DNA of 64,000 nucleotides from Mansonella perstans (taxonomy: Eukaryota > Nematoda > Chromadorea > Rhabditida > Onchocercidae): assembly GCA_037074765.1 (NCBI GenBank), contig JBAMDO010000043.1, forward strand, positions 1 through 64,000, written 5' to 3'. The translations under genes and the position numbers were made by a program. Each line of letters opens with the position of its first letter. Within the stretch, counting starts at the first letter, position 1. A model generated the notes under the pieces. The model ran no database searches and was not told where the DNA came from. It saw only the letters and a program-made list of their open reading frames with translations. Positions 26,801 through 36,373 of the stretch are shown one piece after another.

Positions 26801-29615
26801 CGGCCAACGGCCTCCATATGCAATTCACTATTTCAGCTCGTGGACAAATGACTGGCAATGATTACGACGATTGTTGGGGCTGTTGCAGCGGGGACTGTCG
26901 CTGTTGTGCAGCATCTTTCCTATTTCATATCTGCAATCTCTGCATTTAGTGGTAGTGATAGTGTTGCTTTTATTGTTGATGAAGAGGTAGCAAATAAACT
27001 TTAGGTAAAAATATTGTTCATAATAATTATCTTCCTATAAATTGACCTTTGACTTGAACGAAATATTCGTTGTAAATCAACTAACTCTAATTTTCATTGC
27101 TTTTTTAAATGCTATTTGAAATATGGAGGAAAAAAAAAAAAAAAAGTATGGAAATTTCAGTTAATATCGAGCTACAATTATCGTTGAACAGATGGGATTG
27201 GCATATTATCGGTAAATTTGTTGGTTGACCTTCTTTCAGGGGTCATGACCTTTAGCATGAACTGTGTTTTGTTCCCATATTTGCTTCATAAGCAGATCAT
27301 ATAGATGATGAGCAGCAGCATTCTTCTTACTCTCTCCTACATACTTCTTCGCTATAGCATTTTGTTGATTAATATTTTAGTGTAAAGAAATGAAGCATGC
27401 ATGATTTGCCAAACTTTACAAAGATCTACCTTGTGCATCCTTGTTATTTTATTCGAAATTTCACTTCTTCGTTCATCCAAACACACTTCAACGGCTTGAT
27501 TAAGCACTCCGGTTCAGGATGATTAGCTTATTGAGATAGTATTGAAGAAATGAATACTTCCACCGGGGTTAACTTCCCACTGGAAACAGATTCGTTGAAA
27601 AGTTATGCAAAATATATTGAATAGGTGCATAGGGTCATAGACCTCAATTTCAAATGGCTGCACTGACTGCGAGGTCGTCGGAGCACTATCGCCGGATGAT
27701 TTTCATGCATTTGAGGTCGGAGACAGCTGCTGAACTCTGCCAACTGTTCCTTGAATCCTTTCTACTGTCTCTCTTGTACCTATACTAATTTCTTTTTAAT
27801 CGTTGTATTCCCTGCTTTCATACCGCTCTTATATCGACATCATTTGCCGTATTCATTCCTTATCCTTTTACTGTACAAAAAGCAAAACCTCTTCTTAACT
27901 AACCTTGGTGACCTTTTACTACAAATAATGCTGGCTACGATTAATAAAAAGTAATGTTTTACTTGCGGAATAGTCACATTTACCAATTACTGATCAATTT
28001 CCCCAAGTTTAGATTTATGTATATATTCTGTTCCGAAAAAGCCTTTTTTTTTTTTTTTTTTTTTTTTGTATAATTCCCTTATTTTCAGTGGTCAGCATAC
28101 TTGAAAGAAAGGCATTATAATTGGATAATGCTGTTTTTTTACTGCAGTAATAGATTTGATTCTGTCAAATTTCACAGCCTGCTTTGGTTACGAACAATCT
28201 CATTGAATAATAATAGTCTTTTGCTGCAAAAACTTGACATGGATTCAAAATTAATTATGATACATAATTGTTGATAGGATTTAGTGCAGTATGAATGGAG
28301 TATGTGTAGATGATATTGGATTGGAAACGGTTCTAACAAAACTATACTTTGATTTCATTATTTTAATTAACTGTTTCTCAGAATGCAACTTTTAACTCCA
28401 AGTTGACAAATGAATTAAACAGCCAGGGGCGTCTAAATTTGGTACCATTTTGCGATACGCTTATGATGGAGATACAACAATATGTCCTCTGTTCTTTACC
28501 ATATGTAAAGATGAGCTATGCTCAATGGAAAACAGTATATAAATAATGCCAATTTTGAAATTATGAATTTAAGTTAAATAAATGCTATTATTGCTAACAA
28601 CGAAAGGCATGACCTTTATAAGCCGATTAACCATTGTCAGTTGCAATCCGATCTGGAAGTAGCAAATGGGCAGACATGCAAATAGGACCACTTTTTTTTT
28701 TTCAATGGAACAATGGAGCAATAGGCCATTGGGACTATGGCAATGGACCAATTTTTTGCACACTTTGGATGATCACTTTTGGGAAAAAAAAAAATGGACC
28801 ACTTTTTTTTTTCCATTTTAATACAATAATCGAAATTAATGAATCACAACATAAAAATTTTAAGGGTAATATAAAATTTGAAACAAAAAAAGACTGCAGG
28901 TAAGTTTTGTTAGATATGCTGATTTTTCGAGCCTGAATCGTCGTCAAAAAATGATGAATAGCAATGAATCCTGTTGAGAACCAGTGATCATCAACAGTTC
29001 CATGTTATTGTTTTGAATTTTTGCTGCGTGTTTCGGGTGTGTTCTTCATCGCTCTTAAAAATCTATTGAACCAAAAGCAGGCAGGATGCGTCTGAGCAAA
29101 GGTAGCATTACGTCAAATATCGACGGCATGCCTATTGATTTGAGGACCAATGAAGCTGCAAATGCTGCATTCAATTGCAAACGTACACCCCATCACCATC
29201 TTACTGCAATTGTTCGAAGCAATAGGCGATGCAGGAACAGCAGTTGTTGGTACTATAGTACTAACTGGTTATTACCATAATATAAATACACTTTTTACTT
29301 TATTAAATGATGTAAAAATTATTGGTTTTACGTACTTAACTCTAGATAATAATACTTAAATAATAATTATTTGTAATGAGAGAGGATACTATTTGATATG
29401 GAGCATTTAATGAAATTAAGTATTTACAAGAATTAAAAATGGCAAATGATTTGATTTAAAATTATATCGTTTAACAGATAGATTATTTTAGGCTTTTTTT
29501 ACGTTGCACAAAATTTAATTGTTACGTATATAAAAGCAATAAATTTTTTTTTTTGCTGATATGGACAAATGTTTTGTTTAGTGTGGATGAGTAGGATTAA
29601 TTCAATGCTACACCT

Positions 29616-29680
<65 letters not shown>

Positions 29681-32600
29681 CATCATCATGGCTTTTAAAT
29701 TGAAAGAAGCATAGAGCTAAAATTGTCAGTAATCAACTAGTAGCTAAACTTTCTTTCTATCATTCACTCTCTCTCTCTCTCTCTCTTTTACATCAATCAT
29801 ATTAGCTTTCTTCTTTTCTGCCTTTTTCACTTTCTTTTACAGATATCATATCATCATCATCATCATCATCATCATATCATCCAATATCATTCATGCTCAA
29901 ATGGTACTACAACAAATCATATCCAATAGTTATTTATAAATTAATAGCAATTATTTGATGCATTCTAACAGCAAAAATTACATCATTCCTTCATAATTTT
30001 AATTAATTACTATCTAAAAATAAGCTTAAAAAAAAAAAAAAAAAATTAACTGGAGTGAAGGAGCAAATTAATAGTGCGTTAACTGCTACTCCTTACTACT
30101 CTTGCTGCTGTTGCTACTACTGTTGCTGCTATTGCTGTTGTTGCTATTGCTGTTGTTGTTGTTGCTGTTGTTGCTGCCTAAGCTGTTGCTATTGCTGCTG
30201 TTGCTGTTGCTACTGCTACTGCTACTGCTACTGCTATCACTGCTGTTGCTGTTGCTGTTGCTGTTGTTGCTGTTGTATCTAATAGTTGCTTCCTGTCAAA
30301 AAGAACGTATTTCAATAACCAGTTGTGTGTCAGTAACTCTCTTCCCTTGCTTCCCCGTAGCCCCGCATGGTAGATGCATTATTGAGGAGAGAAGGGAAGA
30401 GGGCTGTTGACAGCCGGTTATCGATCCTTGTTGACCTTTCGTCGGACTTTATGTGAATAAAGCATGCAAAAATTGAATCAATAAAGTAGCCTTAGTCATT
30501 TTGCCAACAGAGCTGTCAATAATTTGTCAGTTGTAACTTGCTTTACGCTAGCTGCTTCACCATCATCATGCTATTAATGTCTGGATGAGTTGTTGGATCA
30601 TTTACAAATCATCAACTAAATACTAAAATAAAACTATATTGAAGTTAACTAATATCCTAGAAATAAAAAAAATTATTCATTCAATTTTTAGAATAATTTT
30701 AGTAATTTTTTTTTTTTATTTTTTTTTTTATTTTATTTTTTTTTTTTTTTGCAATTCTATATTAAAAATATAATTTACCAAAAAGATTATATAGCAAAAA
30801 TTATTTTAAATGTTTCAGCTGATGGCAGCAGCAGCATCAGTTCATCATTCGTCAGCTGCAGGTAGTGTATCGCGTGGTAGCAGTGCATCGTCACCTCATT
30901 GCACGACGAGTGCATCAACAGCAGTTCGAGATATGTGTGTTGAATTGTGTGTTGTATGTGGCGACAAAGCATCTGGAAGGCATTATGGTGCTGTAAGTTG
31001 TGAAGGATGTAAAGGATTTTTCAAACGTAGTATCAGGAAGCAGGTATTTATTTTCTTTTTTTGTTACATATTTTATAATAAATTAAAATATTACGTGAAT
31101 TAGAAACTGTATCATTTGATCATTATTTTAAAATATTGTTTGAAATTTAAAAATTTCATATTATTTTAATAAAATAAATTCATATTTAATAGTTTAGCAA
31201 TGTAAACATTTTGTTATTCTCCTGGTTTAATTAAATGTTTACACTAGAAATAAAATTTATGGCGTATCTCTAGAGTAAAATTTTCATGTAATCAGTAACG
31301 GATTAAAAAGAATTTTTGTAAGTATCAAAGGAGCTAATAGTTTCCATTTTCATTACACCCAGTATTAATCATGGTTCCATACATATTGGTTCAAACACAT
31401 TGAAAAAATTTTTTTTTGTTCAAATTTAGGAGGGTAACCTTACCGATTGCACAGTTACGAATCATCCTTGCTTTTAGACTTGAAATTAAATAATTTCAGA
31501 TAGGATATGTGTGTCGCGGTACAAAGGACTGTCCAGTAACAAAGTTTCATCGTAATCGATGTCAATATTGTCGTTTGCGAAAATGTCTTACTATGGGAAT
31601 GCGAAGCGAGTGTTGGTTTCTGTTTTTTTTTTTTTTGCGACTATCTATGTTTTTTTTTCTTTTTATTTATTTATTTGCATATTTTCAAAGGTTTAGTTTA
31701 CAAGAGATATCGTTTTATTAAGATATGGTTAAAGAGGTATTTGAATTTATTTTTTATTAATGGTATTGCTTTTACTGGGTGCGTCCTAAATATGAAGTCA
31801 AATAAGGTGTTGGGCTGCGTTAGTTATTACCAGTTTGATAATTTTAATGTCATATTTGGGTAAGTATTTAGTTTGATGAATATGGGTTAGTTTTAGTGTT
31901 TGTGGAAATACTGTAAAGTTTTTGCTCTGTTGACTTTGTTTTGCCTTGGCTATTGACGGTTTTGGTTTGCCTTGGCTGCTGACGGTTTTGGTTGTTTTTC
32001 ATTTATCTTTTTTTTTTGCATTTTATTGGATCTAGCTGTGTTGCCATGGAGATTATGATAAAATTCATCTCTAATTTTTGGTTTAAGGATAGATTTAGGT
32101 TGTTTTTTATTACATATTAGTTTCGTTTGGTTTATATTTTTTTAATTAGAAAAAAAATTTTATATAGATGAATGGCGAATGATCCAACTATATAAGCATA
32201 ATAAGTGGCTGAATTAAAAAGATTAGTTTATGGCTAGCAGAGTAAGCTTTTTAGGAAATCAGAAGTAGTCGTCCTTGGCTTAGAATCGTTCTGGTTTCAG
32301 AAGCCGTGCTGCACCGCATATCCAGGCAGCCCTTCTGAACATGTTGATTGGTGGGTAATTGGGATTTTTGAAGAAGCCACCGATTTGGAAGAATGTTTGG
32401 TGTTATCAATAGACTACATTTAAGAGATCAACTTACTGATATCTTGAAATTGGTTTAATGTGATAATTCTATTTTTGAAGCGGTGCAAGCGGAAAGACGG
32501 CCTGTTGGTTCGGCATCAAATAGCGAAGCAGCACCAACGATGGTCGCAACAACATCATCATCTGCTTCACTTAGGCCTGAAGCTTTAAGGGTCGGTTTGT

Positions 32601-35480
32601 CCTTTGTTCTGCAGGTATTTTTTAGTGTCAGTAAATTCAGAATTTCATTAAGCCGATGTTTCCATTTTGTATTTTAATAATACAGCATTTTAAAAAGCAA
32701 CAAAAATTGTCACATGAAGTCTAAATGTTGAAATTACTGGATATATTTCTGCTTGCAGACTCCTCCAATTGTGAAGCACGAAAGCGCTTTCATGAATGGC
32801 TTACTGGCAATCGTGAGAAATGAAGTGGCAAATACAGAGGTATTCTTCAAAAATTTTGTGTCGTTGATGCAATTTGAGATGAATCAAATCAATTTTGGTT
32901 ATAAAATTTTTGAGATTTTCTCTGCACATTTTTTTGACTATTTATAATTACAGCTGAAGCAGGAACCGGATGAAATGAAGGGTTCAGAGACAATCGATAT
33001 ATCACCGACTAGTCCATTATCTGCAGTTCGACCTGCTTCAGTTAGTCCCGAACCTCAGCCCTCGATAGTAAATGAGTTTGATTTTGAATTCACGTTATGA
33101 ATTACTCAGTGAAAAAAGTTGCAAAATTTTCTTGATTTAAATGTGATGAGCTTTTTACAATATTATGGTAAATTCAATCTTACATCTTCAGAAAGTTCTA
33201 TTTCTCTGTTGTAAATATCTTGCAAAAAAGCGAGTAAAGCAATTATTTTTACTAGATGATTTGTTTTCCCATTTCATCTTTTTTTCACTTACCGATTTGC
33301 TCTGATTCATTGTTTATAACACAGGATAAATTCGGTAGAGAGGATGATGAAACTGCAGTAGCAGCTCTTCTGCGTGCACCCCTGTCAACATCACCTTCAT
33401 CCAGTGGTGCAAGTTCATCACTGCTTGAAGATGGCTCTTTATTGAATTCTGAGGTAATTTTCATTATTGTCTTTCCGAAATAATCGTGTAATAAGACATA
33501 TCGCTCTTTACGGTTTTCATTCCCGTGATGTAGTCAACCGATCTGGAAATGAGCTCTTCTAATTTTTTCACTATTTTTAAGAAGGAATACAATTCATTAA
33601 TAAAAAAAATGAGGAGCTATTGCAGTGTTCTGTGTCCTTGTCATGGCATTGAGTGATTTAAATGATTTTAATTGTTCCAATTTTCACATGGAATGAATTT
33701 AAAAAGTGTTTTTAAAGTGGTACGGAATAGTTTGCTTCATGAATTTTTCTTTCTATTTAAATTTATAGCGAGCAAAGTTCGAATTACCAGTGCCACAGCC
33801 AATGCCTAGTGAATTAAACATACAGTTTATATGTGAAACAGCCTCCAGGCTTTTATTTCTTTCTGTCCACTGGATGAAGAATTTTAAAGCAATCAGTACC
33901 AAGTAAGTATCAGAATTGATATCTTTGCATCATGTTCTGAATTACTTTTTATCCGTTTTTCTCCTTATTAGTCACTTTAATAAAAAAGTATAAGAGATCG
34001 TTGCACATTGATAAGCACTTCTATTTCTCGAATTTGAAGGAAAATATTTGGTAAATATAAAAAGGTCTGTGTAGTAAGTACGACATATAGGATTACTCGT
34101 TAATGATGATCACTATCCGCAAATGAAAGGATATCACTTAATGATGAAGTTTCTGCATCTGTCCATCTTTATTAATTGATATAGGTGCAATCAGATATGT
34201 CGCATTCAACTTTGACAAATAAACATTCAGTTACGGATTCTTGTAACAGTTCGGTTTTTAGGACATTTAAAGACAGCAATAATATTAGTTGTTCGTTGAC
34301 CTCAGTGTTATTCTTGATCGCAATATCTTTCTTGGAGATTCTCTTTGCTGTCCATTGTCAGTTTCCGCAACTTAATTTGATTAATTTGAACACTTTACGC
34401 GGGGTCGAATAAGATGCATGAATATTTTTCTTCCGAATATCTTTAGAGAAATATTGCTGGAGTGCTGTGTTGCACAATTCAGTATACGTTGCGCAGTATA
34501 GTGGTTATATTATTACATCGATTTTTACTTATTTCAGTCCTGGTTGTCTTGAACAGTTGATGAAATTAAAATGGTGTGATCTTTTCATACTTGGCTTAAT
34601 GCAGTGTTCAAATCAGTTTTGTCTTTCAAACATGCTGGCGGCTATGAGTACTCATTTAAGCGCCTGTTCACGAATAGGTACATTTATAAACATGGATTCT
34701 AATAGTATAAAGTGCGTCAGGCTTCTACTGTTATCGATATTTTCTCAGGTCAGCTGAAAACGGAACGATTTGAAGAAGTGAATGAGCAGATTGGCTACTT
34801 GTTTAAGCTCGTACAACGTTTCGAAGAACTGAAGCTGTCATCTATGGAATTTGCATATTTGAAATTAATCTCGTTTACAGCAAATGGTTTGCTAATTGTG
34901 TTAAGCTATTTAGTTTTGACGATCATCTCATTTTGTTCAAGCAAAATAGGACAATGAAGTTTCGAGTATTTGATCGTTTCTGAATATATATATATACACC
35001 ACCATCATAGAATATGATACACTGAAGCAGTTTTAGCTAATTATGAAGAAAGTATAATGGAATGCTGAAAATCGCTTGTTTGCAGATCTCCCCAGTTCTT
35101 CAACGGACGCGAATGTAAGGGCAATACATGCACAAGCATTACAGGAACTGTATGAGCATATATTATCATTGAACGTTACAAATTGTGAGGATAGTGCTTC
35201 AGAAAACGACAATACTTCTGGAGTTGCAGCGGCTTCAACAGTGTACAATGCAATTGAACGATACAGTCATCTATTGCTCTTGCTGCCAACAATGCGATGG
35301 TTCAAGCAAGCTGTATTAGTTGAACTGTTCTTCTCAGGTCTCATTGGCAGCTTATCAATCGAAACTGTCATGCCATTTATTTTAGCAATGGATGTCATGA
35401 ATGTTTTTGATGGAACTGCTGGTAGTGATTCATTGCCCGGTGCTCAGTCACTGGCCAATATATTTTGCAAAAATGATTAA
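23686..35480 (+). CDS. nhr-41: NR2-type nuclear hormone receptor, DHR78/NHR-41 (TR2/TR4) group; 13 exons, 5' end missing
   Basis: A ligand-type transcription factor that would bind AGGTCA repeats in the nucleus. Thirteen exons join in phase into 698 codons ending at TAA 35478-35480. Order: a Ser/Thr/Pro-rich N-terminus (exons 1-3 and part of 4); a two-zinc-finger DNA-binding domain from about residue 209 ([22 protein letters not shown]2-type P-box EGCKG, then CRGTKDC and [13 protein letters not shown]); the group-specific extension GMRSESVQAERRP; a Ser/Pro-rich hinge with two sumoylation-like motifs (VKHE, LKQE); and a ligand-binding domain ([14 protein letters not shown] in helix 3, [30 protein letters not shown] at the end). 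The KRSIRKQ...MRSESVQ.ER stretch is closest to fly DHR78 as I remember it, hence the symbol. No exon supplies an initiator Met before exon 1, which enters in phase 0 after 'tttttttcag', so at least one upstream exon is missing from this call. Confidence 0.9.
23955..24161 (+). CDS. nhr-41: Receptor exon 2, N-terminal region
   Basis: 69 codons, phase 0/0. It ends in LLSMMQ|gtttgt. A second in-frame acceptor at 23985 ('gtatttcag') would drop the first ten codons, so two forms are possible. It contains a hydrophobic [14 protein letters not shown] stretch. The Met pair here is the first possible internal start of the recognised chain. Confidence 0.75.
24244..24351 (+). CDS. nhr-41: Receptor exon 3, N-terminal region
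   Basis: 36 codons, phase 0/0. The acceptor is 'catcattttctag' and the donor CAG|gttcgt. It is rich in His, Asn and Gln ([23 protein letters not shown]). It precedes the 6.5-kb intron. Confidence 0.7.
26516..26521 (+). promoter_or_regulatory. AGGTCA half-site in receptor intron
   Basis: An exact AAAGGTCA extended half-site. Significant only as part of the intronic group; a single site is expected by chance. Confidence 0.2.
27043..27055 (-). promoter_or_regulatory. DR1-type element in receptor intron
   Basis: Read on the minus strand this is AAGTCA A AGGTCA, a one-base-spaced direct repeat with one exact half-site. This spacing is classical for TR2/TR4, HNF4, RXR and COUP receptors. Use in vivo is inferred only. 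Confidence 0.35.
27226..27251. promoter_or_regulatory. Half-site plus IR0 palindrome in receptor intron
   Basis: TGACCT at 27226-27231 is followed by GGGTCATGACCT at 27240-27251: two half-sites head to head with no spacer and perfect symmetry except the outermost base. Inverted repeats without spacer are known receptor targets. Binding is inferred. Confidence 0.4.
27632..27719. promoter_or_regulatory. Degenerate half-site group in receptor intron
   Basis: GGGTCA T AGACCT (27632-27644, IR1-like), AGGTCG at 27672-27677 and AGGTCG at 27714-27719 within 90 bases. Each differs from the consensus by one base. A weak call on its own. Confidence 0.25.
29616..29689. repeat. (CAT)n microsatellite
   Basis: About 24 CAT/ATC triplets with one ACC interruption near 29661. 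A shorter (ATC)n tract lies at about 29847-29875 and a (CT)n run at 29766-29787, all inside the receptor's large intron. Confidence 0.95.
30101..30282. repeat. CTG/TTG/CTA compound triplet tract
   Basis: About 60 triplets of the TGN type, giving Cys or Leu runs on + and Gln/Asn-type codons on -. It ends 540 bases before the DNA-binding-domain exon. It is intronic by the exon model. The open frames in it are composition artefacts. Confidence 0.9.
30819..31043 (+). CDS. nhr-41: Receptor exon 4, first zinc finger
   Basis: 75 codons, phase 0/0, after 'aaatgtttcag'. An Ala/Ser/His-rich leader, then [20 protein letters not shown] and [15 protein letters not shown]|gtattt. All four Cys of finger 1 and the P-box (EGCKG) are present. 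The P-box is the NR2 type, predicting AGGTCA-like binding. Confidence 0.95.
31500..31611 (+). CDS. nhr-41: Receptor exon 5, second zinc finger
   Basis: Phase 0 in, phase 1 out. [11 protein letters not shown] gives the 5-residue D-box loop, followed by [20 protein letters not shown] and MRSE. The donor is weak (GAGT|gttggt). It is chosen because the split codon T+CG restores the ESVQAERRP sequence that the group has directly after the zinc fingers. Confidence 0.93.
31940..31991. repeat. 26-bp direct duplication in intron
   Basis: Two adjacent 26-base copies (31940-31965, 31966-31991) of a TTTGCCTTGGCT...GACGGTTTTGG unit with two differences, in the intron after the second zinc finger. Confidence 0.85.
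32481..32614 (+). CDS. nhr-41: Receptor exon 6, T-box extension and start of hinge
   Basis: Enters in phase 1, completing Ser, then VQAERRPVG, and leaves in phase 0 at LQ|gtattt. Mostly Ser/Ala/Thr. A second possible donor (AGG|gtcggt near 32590) would shorten it and change phase. Confidence 0.85.
32759..32839 (+). CDS. nhr-41: Receptor exon 7, hinge
   Basis: 27 codons, phase 0/0: [20 protein letters not shown] then NEVANTE|gtattc. VKHE fits the sumoylation consensus (hydrophobic-K-x-E). Confidence 0.85.
32954..33067 (+). CDS. nhr-41: Receptor exon 8, hinge
   Basis: 38 codons, phase 0/0. It opens with LKQEPDE (a second hydrophobic-K-x-E motif) and continues with SP-rich sequence ([17 protein letters not shown]) to a gtaaat donor. 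If the intron is retained the frame runs ten more codons ([10 protein letters not shown]) to TGA 33098-33100, giving a receptor without its ligand-binding domain. Confidence 0.85.
33325..33453 (+). CDS. nhr-41: Receptor exon 9, hinge / start of ligand-binding region
   Basis: 43 codons, phase 0/0: [20 protein letters not shown], then a Ser-rich run, ending LLNSE|gtaatt. The acceptor is 'tttataacacag'. Confidence 0.85.
33769..33902 (+). CDS. nhr-41: Receptor exon 10, ligand-binding domain helix 3
   Basis: Phase 0 in, 2 out, with a strong donor (AA|gtaagt). [20 protein letters not shown] and [13 protein letters not shown] match the helix 3 signature region of NR2C/D receptors ([14 protein letters not shown] as I recall it). 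Confidence 0.9.
34538..34677 (+). CDS. nhr-41: Receptor exon 11, ligand-binding domain helices 4-5
   Basis: Phase 2 in, 1 out. [20 protein letters not shown] and [11 protein letters not shown] match the W.ELF.LGLAQCS / LAAI..HL region of the family. Confidence 0.9.
34749..34886 (+). CDS. nhr-41: Receptor exon 12, ligand-binding domain middle helices
   Basis: Phase 1 in, 1 out. [36 protein letters not shown] and TAN. The 'EFAYLK.I.LF..D' pattern is typical of helices 8-9, with the Asp completed by exon 13. Confidence 0.88.
35086..35480 (+). CDS. nhr-41: Receptor exon 13, C-terminal helices and stop
   Basis: Enters in phase 1 and ends at [13 protein letters not shown], then a polar insert rich in Asp, Glu and Ser, then [20 protein letters not shown] and [20 protein letters not shown]. 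The [12 protein letters not shown] segment sits where TR2/TR4 receptors have their AF-2 helix. About 25 further residues ([18 protein letters not shown]) form a tail that I do not recognise. Confidence 0.92.
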
Positions 35481-36153
35481 GTTTATTTATTCAGTTTCAG
35501 AATGCAGCAATTATAACTTGTAGCAAGTATCTAAAGGCTGATTACGTGGTATTTTGCCTACGAGCAGAAACGGCTGTTCACTACTTATTGCATTGTGTCT
35601 TTTATATTACATGAAGAAAAATATGTTGTATTGGTTAATTGTTTTTCGTCATATGAAATAATTTGTGTAAAGTGACATGTTATAACATCTTGGTATATAG
35701 CATTCAAGCTTTTGTATGTGTTGAGCTGTAAATATTGCGCATGTTATCAGAACCTAAGCGCTTTCATCATTTGTTTATATTGAAATGAATTAACTTATAT
35801 ACTAATTATTTGGAATGCGAACATTTTTGGTTCTTAAAGTTGCTATTAATATCAATGTTGGTTTGGTCTTTTATTTTTGATCGTGAGAAGAAGTAAGAAT
35901 GTACGATTGTGTTTTCGCTGAGCGATAGTTGATAATTTTTGAATGTCTATTTGTAACAATATTTTTTTTATTAGTTTTATCTCGATAGCATTTTATATGC
36001 GGTATTATTGGTGGGACTTTTGTGGTAGTTATTTCTCATTCTTAGCATAGGTCATTCAGAATGTGTTTAGGAAAATATAGTTTATGAATCGTAGTATTAC
36101 ATCATAGGTAAATTACGGCGAATATAAGTGGAAAATAGGATGTAATCATTATT

Positions 36154-36373
36154 AATAAATGACATTTGCAACACTCCTGCATGTTTCACGAGGAGATTAT
36201 TTGAATCGTGGTTGAATTTGTGTGTTGGGTTAGCTGAATCAGTAAAATATTGATTTGCGATATAGCTTTTAGATTGGTATTGTTAGGAGGGATAAATTGC
36301 TAACTAGTTTGATGCTCATGCAATCGCATTTTGCTTTATGTTACGAAGCTTTATTGTCGTGGAGTCTAATAAA
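36154..36373 (+). terminator. Candidate polyadenylation signals of the receptor gene
   Basis: AATAAA at 36154-36159 and 36368-36373, 0.67 and 0.89 kb after the stop codon. Either would give a long 3' UTR. No cleavage-site evidence is available. Confidence 0.4.

Larger units (their letters stand above)
24352..30818 (+). other. 6.5-kb receptor intron with half-sites and triplet repeats
   Basis: By far the longest intron of the gene. It holds AGGTCA-type sites (26516, 27043, 27226, 27240-27251, 27632, 27672, 27714, 30432), A/T runs (25860-25881, 28044-28068, 30029-30045), (CAT)n and (CT)n tracts at 29.6-29.9 kb and a 180-base CTG/TTG tract at 30.1-30.28 kb. An open stretch starting with ATG at 29086, with higher GC than its surroundings, could be an alternative exon, but no donor in it fits the phase of exon 4. 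Confidence 0.65.

Noticed and set aside
30055..30410. Cys-rich and Leu-rich frames over the CTG/TTG tract
   Set aside because: Composition artefact within the receptor intron. The minus-strand Gln-type reading is cut by stops.
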